Counted from the stretch's first letter, positions 16,750 through 24,712 are shown. The stretch is 64,000 nt of DNA from Janthinobacterium sp. (GCA_025360045.1 JANYCY010000084.1:1-64000); one strand, 5' to 3'. Notes: generated from the sequence alone by a model not told the origin. A program made the numbers and translations.

Positions 16750-17778
16750 ATGACCGAAGCCCTGCACCCTGTCGATCAACTGATCCTCGCCTTACCCAAA
16801 ACCGAGCTGCATCTGCATATCGAAGGCACTTTAGAGCCTGAAATGATGTTCGAGCTGGCACAAAAAAATGGCATTTCACTGCCTTACGCCAATGTAGAAG
16901 AAGTTCGCGCCGCGTATTCCTTTGATAATCTGCAATCGTTTTTAGATTTGTATTACGCCGGTGCCAGCGTGCTGGTGACTGAAGAAGATTTTTACGATCT
17001 GACTTGGGCTTATTGCGAGCGGGCTTATTCCGACCATATTGTGCACACCGAGATCTTTTTTGATCCGCAAACGCATACTGCGCGTGGCATTGATATTGGC
17101 ACCGTGATTAGCGGTATTACTCGCGCTTTGCAAGATGCTACTGATAAGCTGGGCATTAGTTCCAAACTGATTCTGTGCTTTTTGCGTCATTTATCCGAGG
17201 CCGATGGCAAAGCTACCTTGGACGCCGCGTTGCCCTATCTGGCGCAAATTGATGGCGTGGGCTTAGATTCCAGTGAGCTGGGCCATCCGCCTGCCAAATT
17301 CCAAAAATTATTTAAGCGCTGTCGTGATCTGGGCCTGCCTGCTGTGGCCCATGCCGGAGAAGAAGGCCCTGCTTCCTATATTACTGAGGCGCTCGATCTA
17401 CTGGGGGCGCGCCGTATTGATCATGGGGTGCGTTGCACTGATGACGCCACCCTTGTGGTACGCCTAGCCACCGAGCGGATTCCACTCACCGTTTGCCCGC
17501 TTTCTAATTTAAAGCTTTGCGTGGTGGATGATCTATCCAAACATAATTTACGTAATTTGTTGGCAGCAGGCCTGTGCGCCATGGTGAATTCTGACGATCC
17601 GGCGTATTTTGGCGGCTATCTCAACGCTAACTTATTAGCTTGCCGTGCTGCTTTGGATTTATCCGCCAGTGAGATCGTTCAATTGATTAATCACAGTTTT
17701 GAAGCCTCTTGGTTGCCGGACGCCGATAAAGCGCGCTGGCGTGCCGAAGTATTACGCATCGCCTGTATCGCTAAATGA
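16750..17778 (+). CDS. add: Adenine deaminase (adenosine deaminase family)
   Basis: Zinc amidohydrolase of the adenosine deaminase superfamily, 342 residues from the ATG at 16750, which begins MTEALHPVDQL. The HLH metal motif is in KTELHLHIEGTLEPE. Other active-site pieces are VGLDSSELGHPP, HAGEEGP, IDHGVR and VNSDDPAYFGGY. The SSELGHPPxKF and HAGEEGP forms fit the bacterial adenine deaminase branch (type 2, Pseudomonas PA0148-like) better than true adenosine deaminase, although databases often label it Add. Its stop overlaps the next ATG (ATGA). Purine salvage fits its place among the deoxynucleotide genes. Confidence 0.9.
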   Translation: MTEALHPVDQLILALPKTELHLHIEGTLEPEMMFELAQKNGISLPYANVEEVRAAYSFDNLQSFLDLYYAGASVLVTEEDFYDLTWAYCERAYSDHIVHTEIFFDPQTHTARGIDIGTVISGITRALQDATDKLGISSKLILCFLRHLSEADGKATLDAALPYLAQIDGVGLDSSELGHPPAKFQKLFKRCRDLGLPAVAHAGEEGPASYITEALDLLGARRIDHGVRCTDDATLVVRLATERIPLTVCPLSNLKLCVVDDLSKHNLRNLLAAGLCAMVNSDDPAYFGGYLNANLLACRAALDLSASEIVQLINHSFEASWLPDADKARWRAEVLRIACIAK

Positions 17779-18332
17779 GTTTTCTATCACGATGTATGCA
17801 GGCCGTGGCGGGTGTAGCCAGTGCGCTCGTTGCTGCTTGTGGTGCGCAGCCCGCCATGCAAATCGAAAATGGCCGCCTTGCGCCACCCGCAGGGCAGGGC
17901 TATGTGGTGCTGGCTTTAAGCGTGCAATCTTTGTCATCGGATCGGGCCCAGCTGCAAGTGGAGCTGGTCGGTGCAAACAGTAAGCACAGCTTGCGTGCCG
18001 ATATCAGCCGCGATGTGATCAGCGGGCCAGACGCCGAAACACGCGGGCGCTTATGGGTTTTGCCGTTGGCAGCGGGTAGCTATACGGTAAGTGAAGCGTT
18101 GGGAGAATGGGCGGTTAAGGGGGCGAACGGACGGGGCGGGCAGCCGCACTTTAAAATAGAGCGGCAGTTTCAAATTGCTGCAGGCGAAGTGTTGTACCTA
18201 GGCGAGATCAACGCCCAGCTTAATTTTGCCCCAGCCCTGAGCTATAGCGATCAAACACCGCGCGATTTTTATCAACTAAAGCAGTGGGGAGTACAAGATA
18301 CCAGTGGTATCACGACCCGTTTACTGCACTAG
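17775..18332 (+). CDS. Putative lipoprotein, paralogue A
   Basis: Predicted lipoprotein of 185 residues with lipobox-like LVAAC near residue 22. The mature domain looks like a beta-sandwich: GYVVLALSVQS, then LAAGSYTVSEALGEW, then FQIAAGEVLYLGEINAQLNF. It ends in SYSDQTPRDFYQLKQWGVQDTSGITTRLLH. No family is recognised. It is clearly paralogous to the next gene, with matching blocks PPAxQGYVVxAL, GxYTVxxAxGxW and AGEVxYLGE in the same order. Translation is coupled to the deaminase gene by a 4-base overlap. Confidence 0.75.
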   Translation: MSFLSRCMQAVAGVASALVAACGAQPAMQIENGRLAPPAGQGYVVLALSVQSLSSDRAQLQVELVGANSKHSLRADISRDVISGPDAETRGRLWVLPLAAGSYTVSEALGEWAVKGANGRGGQPHFKIERQFQIAAGEVLYLGEINAQLNFAPALSYSDQTPRDFYQLKQWGVQDTSGITTRLLH

Positions 18333-18340
18333 GTAGCCCA

Positions 18341-18895
18341 ATGTTTAAAAGTTTAATGCTCAGCAGCGTCTTATTTTTAAGCGCCTGTGCCACCGCACCC
18401 GTGGCCGTGCTGCAAGGCAAGCTGACCCCGCCAGCGGATCAAGGCTATGTAGTGGTGGCCTTAACGCTTAATTCCTTTGATCAGGATGGCGCAAATGCAT
18501 GGCTGCGCTTGGAAGGCTCCAAGGGGCCGATTGATTTAAACGCCAGTATTTTGCACGACACCATTGCCGCACCTAATAAAAATGCCATTGGCAAGCTACA
18601 TCTATTAAGCTTAGCCCCCGGCCAATATACCGTGCAGCAAGCGATGGGCGATTGGAGCTACACCGCAGCAGGCTGGCCACAGCAACGCCATGATCAACTG
18701 CCGATGGGGCAAAGTTTTGAAGTAAAAGCGGGTGAAGTGACGTACCTCGGTGAAGTCCATCTGGCACTGAGCTTTAAATCCAGCCTGAAAATAAGCGATC
18801 AGCACGAACGCGATTTTTACGCTCTGGGGCAGAAGTACGGCATTATCGACACCAGCAATATTAAAACCCATTTACTCAGCACCCCAGCTCAGTAA
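18341..18895 (+). CDS. Putative lipoprotein, paralogue B
   Basis: Predicted lipoprotein of 184 residues starting at the ATG 8 bases after the previous stop; the lipobox is FLSAC, giving Cys15. A longer frame from 18284 would overlap the previous gene and lose the signal peptide. The domain repeats paralogue A: PPADQGYVVVALTLNS, LAPGQYTVQQAMGDW, VKAGEVTYLGEVHLAL and a RDFYALGQKYGIIDTSNIKTHLL tail. A tandem duplication inside an nrd operon is unusual. Both are probably periplasmic-facing membrane-anchored proteins of unknown function. Confidence 0.78.
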   Translation: MFKSLMLSSVLFLSACATAPVAVLQGKLTPPADQGYVVVALTLNSFDQDGANAWLRLEGSKGPIDLNASILHDTIAAPNKNAIGKLHLLSLAPGQYTVQQAMGDWSYTAAGWPQQRHDQLPMGQSFEVKAGEVTYLGEVHLALSFKSSLKISDQHERDFYALGQKYGIIDTSNIKTHLLSTPAQ

Positions 18896-18977
18896 ACATT
18901 CATATCAGTAACATTAAAACTCGCCTACTGAGAGCCTTAAATCAGTAAGCATCAACATCAGTAAGACAGGACTTGCA

Positions 18978-20060
18978 ATGCTCAACTTTGACGATGAAAT
19001 CAGCACACCAGCCACCGCAATCAATCTGGATGCCGCTACCGCCAAGCGCGTAAATGCCTCAGATAAACGCGTGATTAACGGCACCACCGACGTGAATCAG
19101 CTGGTGCCGTTTAAGCACAAATGGGCATGGGAGAAATACTTGGCGCAGTGTGCAAACCACTGGATGCCGCAAGAAGTAAACATGCAGCGCGATATCGAAC
19201 TCTGGAAAAGCCCTAACGGCCTGACCGATGACGAGCGCCGTTTGGTTAAACGCAATCTGGGTTTCTTTGTTACGGCTGACAGCCTTGCTGCTAATAACAT
19301 CGTTTTGGGTACTTACCGCCAAATCACTTCGCCAGAATGCCGTCAGTTTTTACTGCGCCAAGCTTTCGACGAAGCCATCCATACCCACGCCTATCAATAC
19401 ATTGTTGAGTCCTTGGGCTTGGACGAGGGCGAAGTCTTTAACGCCTACAACGAAGTAGCCTCGATCCGCGATAAAGATGAATTCCTGATTCCTTTTATCA
19501 ATATCCTGACCGATCCAAGCTTTAAAACTGGCACCTTAGAAACAGATCAGCAACTGCTGCGCTCCATCATCGTGTTCGCTTGCATTATGGAAGGCCTGTT
19601 CTTCTACGTGGGCTTTGTGCAAATTCTAGCGCTGGGCCGCCAGAACAAAATGACCGGCGCTGCCGAGCAATACCAATACATCCTGCGCGATGAATCCATG
19701 CACTGCAATTTTGGTATTGATCTGATCAACACCATCAAAATGGAAAACCCACAGCTTTGGACCGAAGAATTCAAAGCCGAAATCTACGGCCTATTCAAGC
19801 GTGGTGTAGAGCTGGAATACGCCTACGCCGAAGACACTATGCCCCGCGGCGTGCTCGGCCTGAATGCTTCGCAATTCAAAGAATACCTACGCTTTATCGC
19901 CAACCGCCGCTTGCAACAAATTGGCTTAGAGCCAATGTTCCCCGGCGTGACCAATCCATTCCCATGGATGAGCGAGATGATTGATTTGAAGAAAGAGAAG
20001 AATTTCTTTGAGACGAGGGTGACAGAGTATCAAACGGGTGGGGCGTTGAGCTGGGATTGA
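18978..20060 (+). CDS. nrdB: Ribonucleoside-diphosphate reductase, beta subunit (class Ia)
   Basis: Radical-bearing small subunit partner of NrdA, 360 residues. Iron ligands and the radical Tyr region are visible: [46 protein letters not shown] and [13 protein letters not shown]. The C-terminal tail that docks on NrdA ends [11 protein letters not shown]. It is in the same direction as nrdA but separated by the deaminase and two lipoprotein genes (about 2.4 kb). It is probably part of the same NrdR-controlled transcript or has its own promoter; no NrdR box is obvious directly before it. Confidence 0.97.
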   Translation: MLNFDDEISTPATAINLDAATAKRVNASDKRVINGTTDVNQLVPFKHKWAWEKYLAQCANHWMPQEVNMQRDIELWKSPNGLTDDERRLVKRNLGFFVTADSLAANNIVLGTYRQITSPECRQFLLRQAFDEAIHTHAYQYIVESLGLDEGEVFNAYNEVASIRDKDEFLIPFINILTDPSFKTGTLETDQQLLRSIIVFACIMEGLFFYVGFVQILALGRQNKMTGAAEQYQYILRDESMHCNFGIDLINTIKMENPQLWTEEFKAEIYGLFKRGVELEYAYAEDTMPRGVLGLNASQFKEYLRFIANRRLQQIGLEPMFPGVTNPFPWMSEMIDLKKEKNFFETRVTEYQTGGALSWD

Positions 20061-20072
20061 GGAGGCTGTTCT

Positions 20073-20122
20073 GTTGCTAGACGGCTGCTGAAAATGCCAC
20101 ACGTCGTCTAGTAACTATTTTT
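20073..20122 (+). terminator. Imperfect hairpin and T run after nrdB
   Basis: GTTGCTAGACG and CGTCTAGTAAC arms with an internal loop of about 20 bases, then TATTTTTT. It starts 13 bases after the nrdB stop and separates nrdB from the hicAB cassette. Confidence 0.65.
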
Positions 20123-20156
20123 TAGTTACACGATAAACAGCATCTGGTACTATAAA

Positions 20157-20405
20157 ATGTCTAAAGCAGAAAAGATCTTGTCAAGGTTGTTAAGCTATCC
20201 TAAAGACTTTACTTGGGACGAGCTTAAAATTGTTATGTGCCAGCATAATTTTGAGTTACATACAGGGAGTGGTTCTGGGCGTAAATTTATACATGAATCT
20301 GGCTATCCATTTTGTATTCATGAGCCTCATCCTGGAAATATTATGAAAAAATACGCTTTAAAATTCGCTGTAAATGCGCTTAGAGAAGTTGGTGAGATAA
20401 AATAA
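20157..20405 (+). CDS. hicA: HicA-like toxin
   Basis: Small mRNA interferase of the HicA family (double-stranded-RNA-binding-like fold), 82 residues, the usual length. The pattern AEKILSRLLSYPKDFTWDELKIVM, GSGSGRKFIHESGYPFCIHEPHP and MKKYALKFAVNALREVG matches HicA. The catalytic-type His is in the KFIH strand. It is followed after 12-18 bases by hicB. The cassette is markedly more AT-rich than nrdB before it, a sign of transfer. Confidence 0.88.
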   Translation: MSKAEKILSRLLSYPKDFTWDELKIVMCQHNFELHTGSGSGRKFIHESGYPFCIHEPHPGNIMKKYALKFAVNALREVGEIK

Positions 20406-20423
20406 AACTGGGAGCTTATGCTA

Positions 20424-20888
20424 ATGGGCGATCTACTAGAGTACAGAGGATTTCATGGAACTATTGAGTACTCAAAAGATGATGAGTGCTTAATTGGTCA
20501 AGTACAATTTATTGAAGGAACAATTGTATATGCTGGTGAGAATATTTCTGAAATAAAGGAAATGTTTCTATCCTCAGTTGATGAGTATTTGACTATGTGT
20601 GAAGAAAAGAATATTGAGCCTTTGAAGCCGTTTAAAGGTTCTTTTAATGTTCGCATCCCTCCGCTTTTGCATAAGCAATCTGCTGTTGCTGCAAAAAATG
20701 AAGGAAAAACATTGAATAGCTATGTTCAATGTGCTTTAGAGGAGAAAGTTTCAGGACCTAAAGTACAGCTTCATCACCATTTTCATGACACAGCTGATAT
20801 TGCATTTGAATCTGTTATTAATGAGTCACAATATGCTCTTAAATCTGATGCTCCTCAGTATGTATCCGCAGGTGTTATATGCCACTAG
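20424..20888 (+). CDS. hicB: HicB-like antitoxin with C-terminal extension
   Basis: Antitoxin for the preceding HicA. The N-terminal partial RNase H-like domain (YRGFHGTIEYSKDDECLIGQVQF, SEIKEMFLSSVDEYL) is followed by an Arc/ribbon-helix-helix DNA-binding segment (FNVRIPPLLHKQSAVAAKN, GKTLNSYVQCALEEKV). Most HicB proteins of this type end about there, near residue 110. This one continues for about 45 residues (HHHFHDTADIAFESVIN, QYALKSDAPQYVSAG). The extension could be a chaperone-addiction tail for the SecB-like protein encoded next (inference). The start at 20424 has GGAG nine bases upstream and is preferred to the in-frame ATG at 20418. The 3' end overlaps the next gene by 10 bases. Confidence 0.85.
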   Translation: MGDLLEYRGFHGTIEYSKDDECLIGQVQFIEGTIVYAGENISEIKEMFLSSVDEYLTMCEEKNIEPLKPFKGSFNVRIPPLLHKQSAVAAKNEGKTLNSYVQCALEEKVSGPKVQLHHHFHDTADIAFESVINESQYALKSDAPQYVSAGVICH

Positions 20889-21322
20889 TTAAATATAATT
20901 TAATTAACTTTCGTTTAATACAGTGTGAAATAAATAATTCACTTTTAGCTCAGAGTGGAGTCCCTGTTAATATTGCTCCTGCTGCTCGTGTGAGCCTTAA
21001 AAATAAAGGTGATATTCCTTTTGTACTTGTTGAACTACATATTGATGTAAATTCTGGTATATCGAATGATGGGGAAAATGGACAAGGAATTTTGACATCT
21101 TCATTTGATTTTCAAGCATCTTATGAATTTTCTTCTAGCCTTGATCATAATGATGCGAAGGAAATTATTGAGCGTGCACAGGTAAGGTATGAAGTTAGCA
21201 ATACCTCCATGGCACTCGCAATGAAGGATATTCGAAACATCTTAAATTCAACTGGATTAAATACAGCGGGCATGCCTTATTCATTTGGTATCACTGATTC
21301 ACAATTAATAGGCAGTGCTTGA
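20879..21322 (+). CDS. SecB-like chaperone candidate
   Basis: Protein of 147 residues, not a clear match to housekeeping SecB but with a similar layout. There are N-terminal beta strands (INFRLIQCEINN; IPFVLVELHIDVNSG; SFDFQASYEF), then a helix and C-terminal segment SMALAMKDIRNILNSTGLN-MPYSFGI. This resembles the SecB pattern of an ALFPYARE-type helix, a TxxxGxP turn and a final hydrophobic strand. It overlaps hicB by 10 bases, is of the same AT-rich composition and is followed by its own terminator. A SecB-like third gene would make this a toxin-antitoxin-chaperone module. The assignment rests on pattern and context, so another small beta-rich antitoxin accessory protein is possible. Confidence 0.6.
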   Translation: MPLVKYNLINFRLIQCEINNSLLAQSGVPVNIAPAARVSLKNKGDIPFVLVELHIDVNSGISNDGENGQGILTSSFDFQASYEFSSSLDHNDAKEIIERAQVRYEVSNTSMALAMKDIRNILNSTGLNTAGMPYSFGITDSQLIGSA

Positions 21323-21349
21323 TTAATTTATATTGAAGGTTTAAAGATA

Positions 21350-21380
21350 AAAAACGGTTTATCATAAAGCCGTTTTTTTT
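21350..21380 (+). terminator. Terminator of the hicAB cassette
   Basis: AAACGGTTTA and TAAAGCCGTTT arms around a 3-base loop, followed by a run of T, 28 bases after the last stop. Confidence 0.85.
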
Positions 21381-21521
21381 ATCTCAGCTCAGTAGGTTTG
21401 ATATGTTTTATTATCTGCCCAACGTGCAATGATAAATCGAGACCTTTACTCAATAAAGCGCCTAGGTTTGCCTATTTTTGCTGAAATATATTGGATTGAT
21501 GGTTTGTTATGATCTGTATTT

Positions 21522-21800
21522 CTCAGTACCTTCAGCACGTTGATTTAGGGGCGGGATTCCCCCGCAGGGGACTCACTTTCTTGAACGGACAGAAATCATA
21601 ATACGGAAAGAAGGCCATCCCGGCCAGCACGAAACCCCTCACTGCGGACAATCGAGTCGGCGGCTGCGGAACTCGCTTCGCTCAAACAGGCATCAAAGAA
21701 ACCCCGCCCGCTTGTTCCTCGTGTCGCGGCTTCAAGGGGAGGATTTAAGCCCCGTGCTATTAGTTGCGATATGAATTCATATAGTTGGGTCGAAATGTTT
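21522..21800 (+). repeat. Dispersed long repeat, copy 1
   Basis: About 280 bases related to 34105-34392 in the opposite orientation. Shared landmarks in order are GCACG-TGATTTAGG, GGACTCACTTTCTTGAAC, AGAAGGCC, CCAGCACGAA, CCCCTCACTGCGGA-AATCG, TTCAAGGGGAG and GCCCCGTGC. No credible protein is encoded. The two copies differ considerably, so the family is old. It contains a short inverted repeat around the CTTTCTTGAACG segment, stronger in the second copy. Confidence 0.75.
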
Positions 21801-21805
21801 AAAAT

Positions 21806-21974
21806 CCTATGCGCATCAACTTAAACCAAAAACATAGTAAAAAAGCTGATTTTTATAGGGTGTGCAAGTCGTTTTTCTTGCGCACCGTTTTTCGGTGCGC
21901 AACGACTGCGTCGTTGTACACCCTATAAAATATCGACTCACATTATGACGAGCGATTAAATTGATGCGCATAGG
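21806..21974. repeat. MITE-like element with nested inverted repeats, copy A
   Basis: Outer 14-base perfect inverted repeats CCTATGCGCATCAA (21806-21819) and TTGATGCGCATAGG (21961-21974) enclose an inner element at 21851-21930. The inner element has ends TTTTATAGGGTGTGCAA and TTGTACACCCTATAAAA and internal GCGCACCG/CGGTGCGC arms. The inner element recurs at 36594-36687 and, rearranged, at 31520-31618. There is no coding capacity. The structure fits a non-autonomous mobile element or a repeat nested in another repeat. Confidence 0.75.
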
Positions 21975-21990
21975 GTTGAAATGTTTAAAA

Positions 21991-22056
21991 CCCAAACCCA
22001 AACCCAAACCCAAACCCAAACCCAAACCCAAACCCAAACCCAAACCCAAACCCAAA
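21991..22056. repeat. Eleven perfect CCCAAA tandem repeats
   Basis: Eleven uninterrupted hexamers CCCAAA (TTTGGG on the minus strand). The motif also appears singly at the ends of the dispersed CTCCGTG repeats (CCCAAATCTT or AAGATTTGGGTTT), so the tract may have grown by slippage from such an end. It is outside any supported gene, and the dipeptide Gly-Leu reading frame across it is not a real protein. Confidence 0.95.
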
Positions 22057-22081
22057 CCGAAGCACGAGCCTAATGGTTTAT

Positions 22082-22170
22082 CTCCGTGAAACTCCGTGAA
22101 ACTCCGTGAAACTCCGTGAAACTCCGTGAAACTCCGTGTTCTCCGTGCCCTCCGTGTTTCAAGAGTTGGG
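22082..22170. repeat. Ten-base tandem array of the CTCCGTG repeat family
   Basis: About five to six copies of the 10-base unit ACTCCGTGAA in a row, then degenerate units (TTCTCCGTG, CCCTCCGTG) and TTTCAAGAGTTGGGTTTTTT. It is an expanded member of the dispersed CTCCGTG/CACAGAG family found at 26812, 27981, 28364, 31680, 34023 and 62591. Confidence 0.9.
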
Positions 22171-22195
22171 TTTTTTTTGTACAAGCCAGCTACAG

Positions 22196-22831
22196 CTACT
22201 TACTTCCCTGTTTTTGATGCAGGTCTTGCCTCGTATATATCTCATTGTTCCCGCTCAGCCATTTGGCGATGTCTTGTTCCCATGTGTAGGAGGGGATGTG
22301 TAAGGCGGCTTGGGGTTGGGACCACATGAGTAGCATGAGTAGGGTGAGGGTAATGGGGATGAGTCTGTTGAGTGGGTTGGTGTTTTGGATGTGGGCGGTC
22401 CAGAAAGGGTGGATGACCATATAGCCTAGTAGCCAGCCGGTAATGACTTCGCTGCTGCTGTGTGCGTTAACTTCAAGGCGTGACCATCCTACTAAGAGGG
22501 CGATGGCGATGCCTAGTAGCACACCTAGCTTGCTAAAATTCCCTTCTTTACTGACAAATAACCAGCCAAATAAAACGGGCAAGATAGCCGTTGCCAGTAG
22601 GGTGTGGCCGCTAAAGCCGATGAAATCGAGGGCTGTAATGCCTATGCCTAGGGAAAAAAAGGCGATTTTGCTGACTAGGGTGATGATGATGGCGAGCAAT
22701 AGACGTAGAGAAAATTGACGCAGTAATGGATAGGCGCGTAAGAAGGCCAGTCCTATGAGTAGGGCGCAGGCGAGTGGCAAAAGTAAGCCTGCTTCGCCTA
22801 GGCGGGTAATAGAGATCCAATTGAATGACAT
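22196..22831 (-). CDS. PAP2-superfamily membrane phosphatase
   Basis: Integral membrane protein of 211 residues with about six hydrophobic spans. The PAP2 core is recognisable: GFSGHTLLATAILP (second motif, SGHT) and GWSRLEVNAHSSSEVITGWLLG (third motif, SRxxxxxHxxxEV). Members dephosphorylate lipid phosphates such as undecaprenyl diphosphate or phosphatidic acid at the inner membrane. The first KxxxxxxRP-type motif is not obvious. It stands alone among repeats, with no clear operon partners. Which lipid is used cannot be told. Confidence 0.82.
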   Translation of the reverse strand: MSFNWISITRLGEAGLLLPLACALLIGLAFLRAYPLLRQFSLRLLLAIIITLVSKIAFFSLGIGITALDFIGFSGHTLLATAILPVLFGWLFVSKEGNFSKLGVLLGIAIALLVGWSRLEVNAHSSSEVITGWLLGYMVIHPFWTAHIQNTNPLNRLIPITLTLLMLLMWSQPQAALHIPSYTWEQDIAKWLSGNNEIYTRQDLHQKQGSK

Positions 22832-23583
22832 GGGTATTTTTTTCTGTGAGATTCAGGGCAGCATGATAACGCTTAATGATGACTTTATTTGTAGCCGCAG
22901 GCAGAAGTGGTAATTTTCGGATAGATGATCATGCTGTGCTTAGTCAGCGAGCTGCGAGCATTTTTTCGTGTAAATGATTAGAGAATCTGTAATTAAGACG
23001 GTCAATACGAAGGGGGGTGATAGGCAATCCTATCAAATTAGGTTTTTGTCTTAAGATGAATCGGCATTTCTTAGGGTGTACAGCGATGCAGCTGGAGCGT
23101 AGAGAGTGCTGTGCAAGAAAAACGGCTTGTATTTCGTGCACAAAAATAAGCTTGGCCCTGTTTTTCCACCTTAAGTGGATAGGGTTGGGGGGATAGAGGG
23201 GTTATTTAAATGTCATGCCGGTTTTTTTTGAGGGAAATGGGGCATTATTTTAGGGGGATATATCCGCCGATATATTTTTGGCATTTAGTTTATATATTGC
23301 CTCAGTTTTTTATGTTTTTCGCATAAAAATCAAAAGAAGTGCCACAATACGGGCGTGATGGGCATTTTTCTTGAATTGCTTACATGTGCATTTTATAATA
23401 AAAACTAATAAAGTAACTACAATATGCTCGTGTTTGTTATTTAGATGAAATGCCGTATAAAAATATGAATCTGCTGTTCGGAGTGAGTACTTTGACGGTT
23501 CGATAAACTTAGGGCGAACAAAAAGTTGAGGTTTAATTATGCCGGACGATATAGCCCTTTTGCCCCCTAGATTGAGAGTCAAA
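22832..23583. other. Long non-coding stretch before the PotD-like gene
   Basis: About 750 bases, AT-rich towards the right, with no supported gene. Around 23065-23125 a TTTTTCTTGCAC-type word (GGGTGTACAGCG, GTGCAAGAAAAACG) resembles fragments of the TTTTATAGGGTG element family. Otherwise nothing identifiable; it may contain the promoter of the gene at 23584. Confidence 0.4.
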
Positions 23584-24639
23584 ATGAAACGCTTCTTTTT
23601 GCGTTCGATGTTCGGATTAGTGTGCCTTAGTGCCTCTGCTGCTGCGTTGGCAGGGGATGTCTTGCGGGTGTTAGCTTGGCCGGGGTATGCAGATAGTGAT
23701 TGGGTGAGCGAGTTTGAAAAGCGTTACGATGCTCGCGTGGAAGTGACTTTTATTGATACGGACGAAGCGCTTTGGGAAAAGCTGAGTAAAAATAAAGGTG
23801 AGAGTTTTGATGTTTTTGCTGTAAATACGGCCGAGTTACAGCGCTATATTGATCAGGCAATCACTGCGCCTATTAAGTCAATTCGTATTCCTAATACTAA
23901 AAATCAATTACCCCGTTTTAGGCGTTTAAATAAAACTGGGAATATTGGTAGAGATGGTTATTTATATGCTATTCCATTTGTCTACTCCGAAATGGGCTTG
24001 ATTTATGATAAAAGGCAAATCAAGCAAGCACCCTCATCGATGACTGAAATGTGGAATAAGAAATATAAAGGAAAAGTGGTTTTATACGATGGTAGTAATC
24101 ATAATTTTAGTTTTACTGCGCTGACTTTAGGCGTTAAAGATCCATTTGATTTGTCTAAAGACGAAATGGCAAGATCGGTTAATAAGCTGCTAGAGCTACG
24201 AGATCAAGCACCATTATTTTATAATAGCCCTAATGAGGGTACGCAAGCTTTTGTTAAAAATAAAGCCGCTTTAATGTTTGCTAATTATGGGCATCAGCAA
24301 TTTAAATTACTGCGTGAAGCGGGTGCTGACGTGGGTTATATTATTCCTAAGGAAGGCGCTTTAGCTTGGTTAGATTGCTGGGCGGTGAGTATTCAGGCTA
24401 AAAACAAAGTATTAGCCGAACAGTGGATTAACTTTACTTTAGATAAAACAGTCAGTAATCAATTAAGCCAGCGTCAGGGCTTATCTAATACGCTCACTAA
24501 ATCTAATTTAACTGAGAAAGATAAAATAGTCTGGCTTAAATCTTCAGAAAATTTCGCACTGCGTTCTCAGTATTGGGATCGTATTCGGGCGGGTAATGCC
24601 AGAAATGGCAATAACAGACCGAAGAAGTTGGGATTATAA
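23584..24639 (+). CDS. PotD-like polyamine-binding periplasmic protein
   Basis: Extracellular solute-binding protein of the spermidine/putrescine (PotD/PotF) family, 351 residues from the ATG at 23584, which gives a clean signal peptide ending ALAG. The mature start DVLRVLAWPGYADSDWVSEFEKRY is typical of this family, as are YLYAIPFVYSEMGLIYDKR and MFANYGHQQFKLLREAG-VGYIIPKEGALAWLD. A start at 23539 would bury the signal. No ABC permease or ATPase genes adjoin it, so it is an orphan binding protein that may serve a transporter elsewhere or act in sensing. A hairpin lies just after the stop. Confidence 0.85.
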   Translation: MKRFFLRSMFGLVCLSASAAALAGDVLRVLAWPGYADSDWVSEFEKRYDARVEVTFIDTDEALWEKLSKNKGESFDVFAVNTAELQRYIDQAITAPIKSIRIPNTKNQLPRFRRLNKTGNIGRDGYLYAIPFVYSEMGLIYDKRQIKQAPSSMTEMWNKKYKGKVVLYDGSNHNFSFTALTLGVKDPFDLSKDEMARSVNKLLELRDQAPLFYNSPNEGTQAFVKNKAALMFANYGHQQFKLLREAGADVGYIIPKEGALAWLDCWAVSIQAKNKVLAEQWINFTLDKTVSNQLSQRQGLSNTLTKSNLTEKDKIVWLKSSENFALRSQYWDRIRAGNARNGNNRPKKLGL

Positions 24640-24650
24640 ATGACCGCCAT

Positions 24651-24674
24651 AAGGCGTTCGGCACCGAACGCCTT
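24651..24674 (+). terminator. Hairpin after the PotD-like gene
   Basis: Perfect AAGGCGTTCG/CGAACGCCTT stem with a GCAC loop, 12 bases past the stop, but without a following T run. It may be an mRNA-stabilising or weak terminator structure. Confidence 0.5.
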
Positions 24675-24712
24675 GGAGAAGGATTGGCTGGGGGCTCAAT
24701 TTATTTTATTGG

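Noticed and set aside
21991-22056. CRISPR array or telomere-like end
   Set aside because: There are no spacers, repeats are contiguous hexamers, no cas genes are present, and ordinary sequence continues on both sides.
21816-22184. 122-codon minus-strand frame with a long Gly-Leu repeat
   Set aside because: It is a translation of the CCCAAA hexamers and the ACTCCGTGAA array, both non-coding tandem repeats.
23310-23582. 90-codon minus-strand frame upstream of the PotD-like gene
   Set aside because: It overlaps the probable promoter and start of the PotD-like gene in antisense and has no family features or ribosome site.
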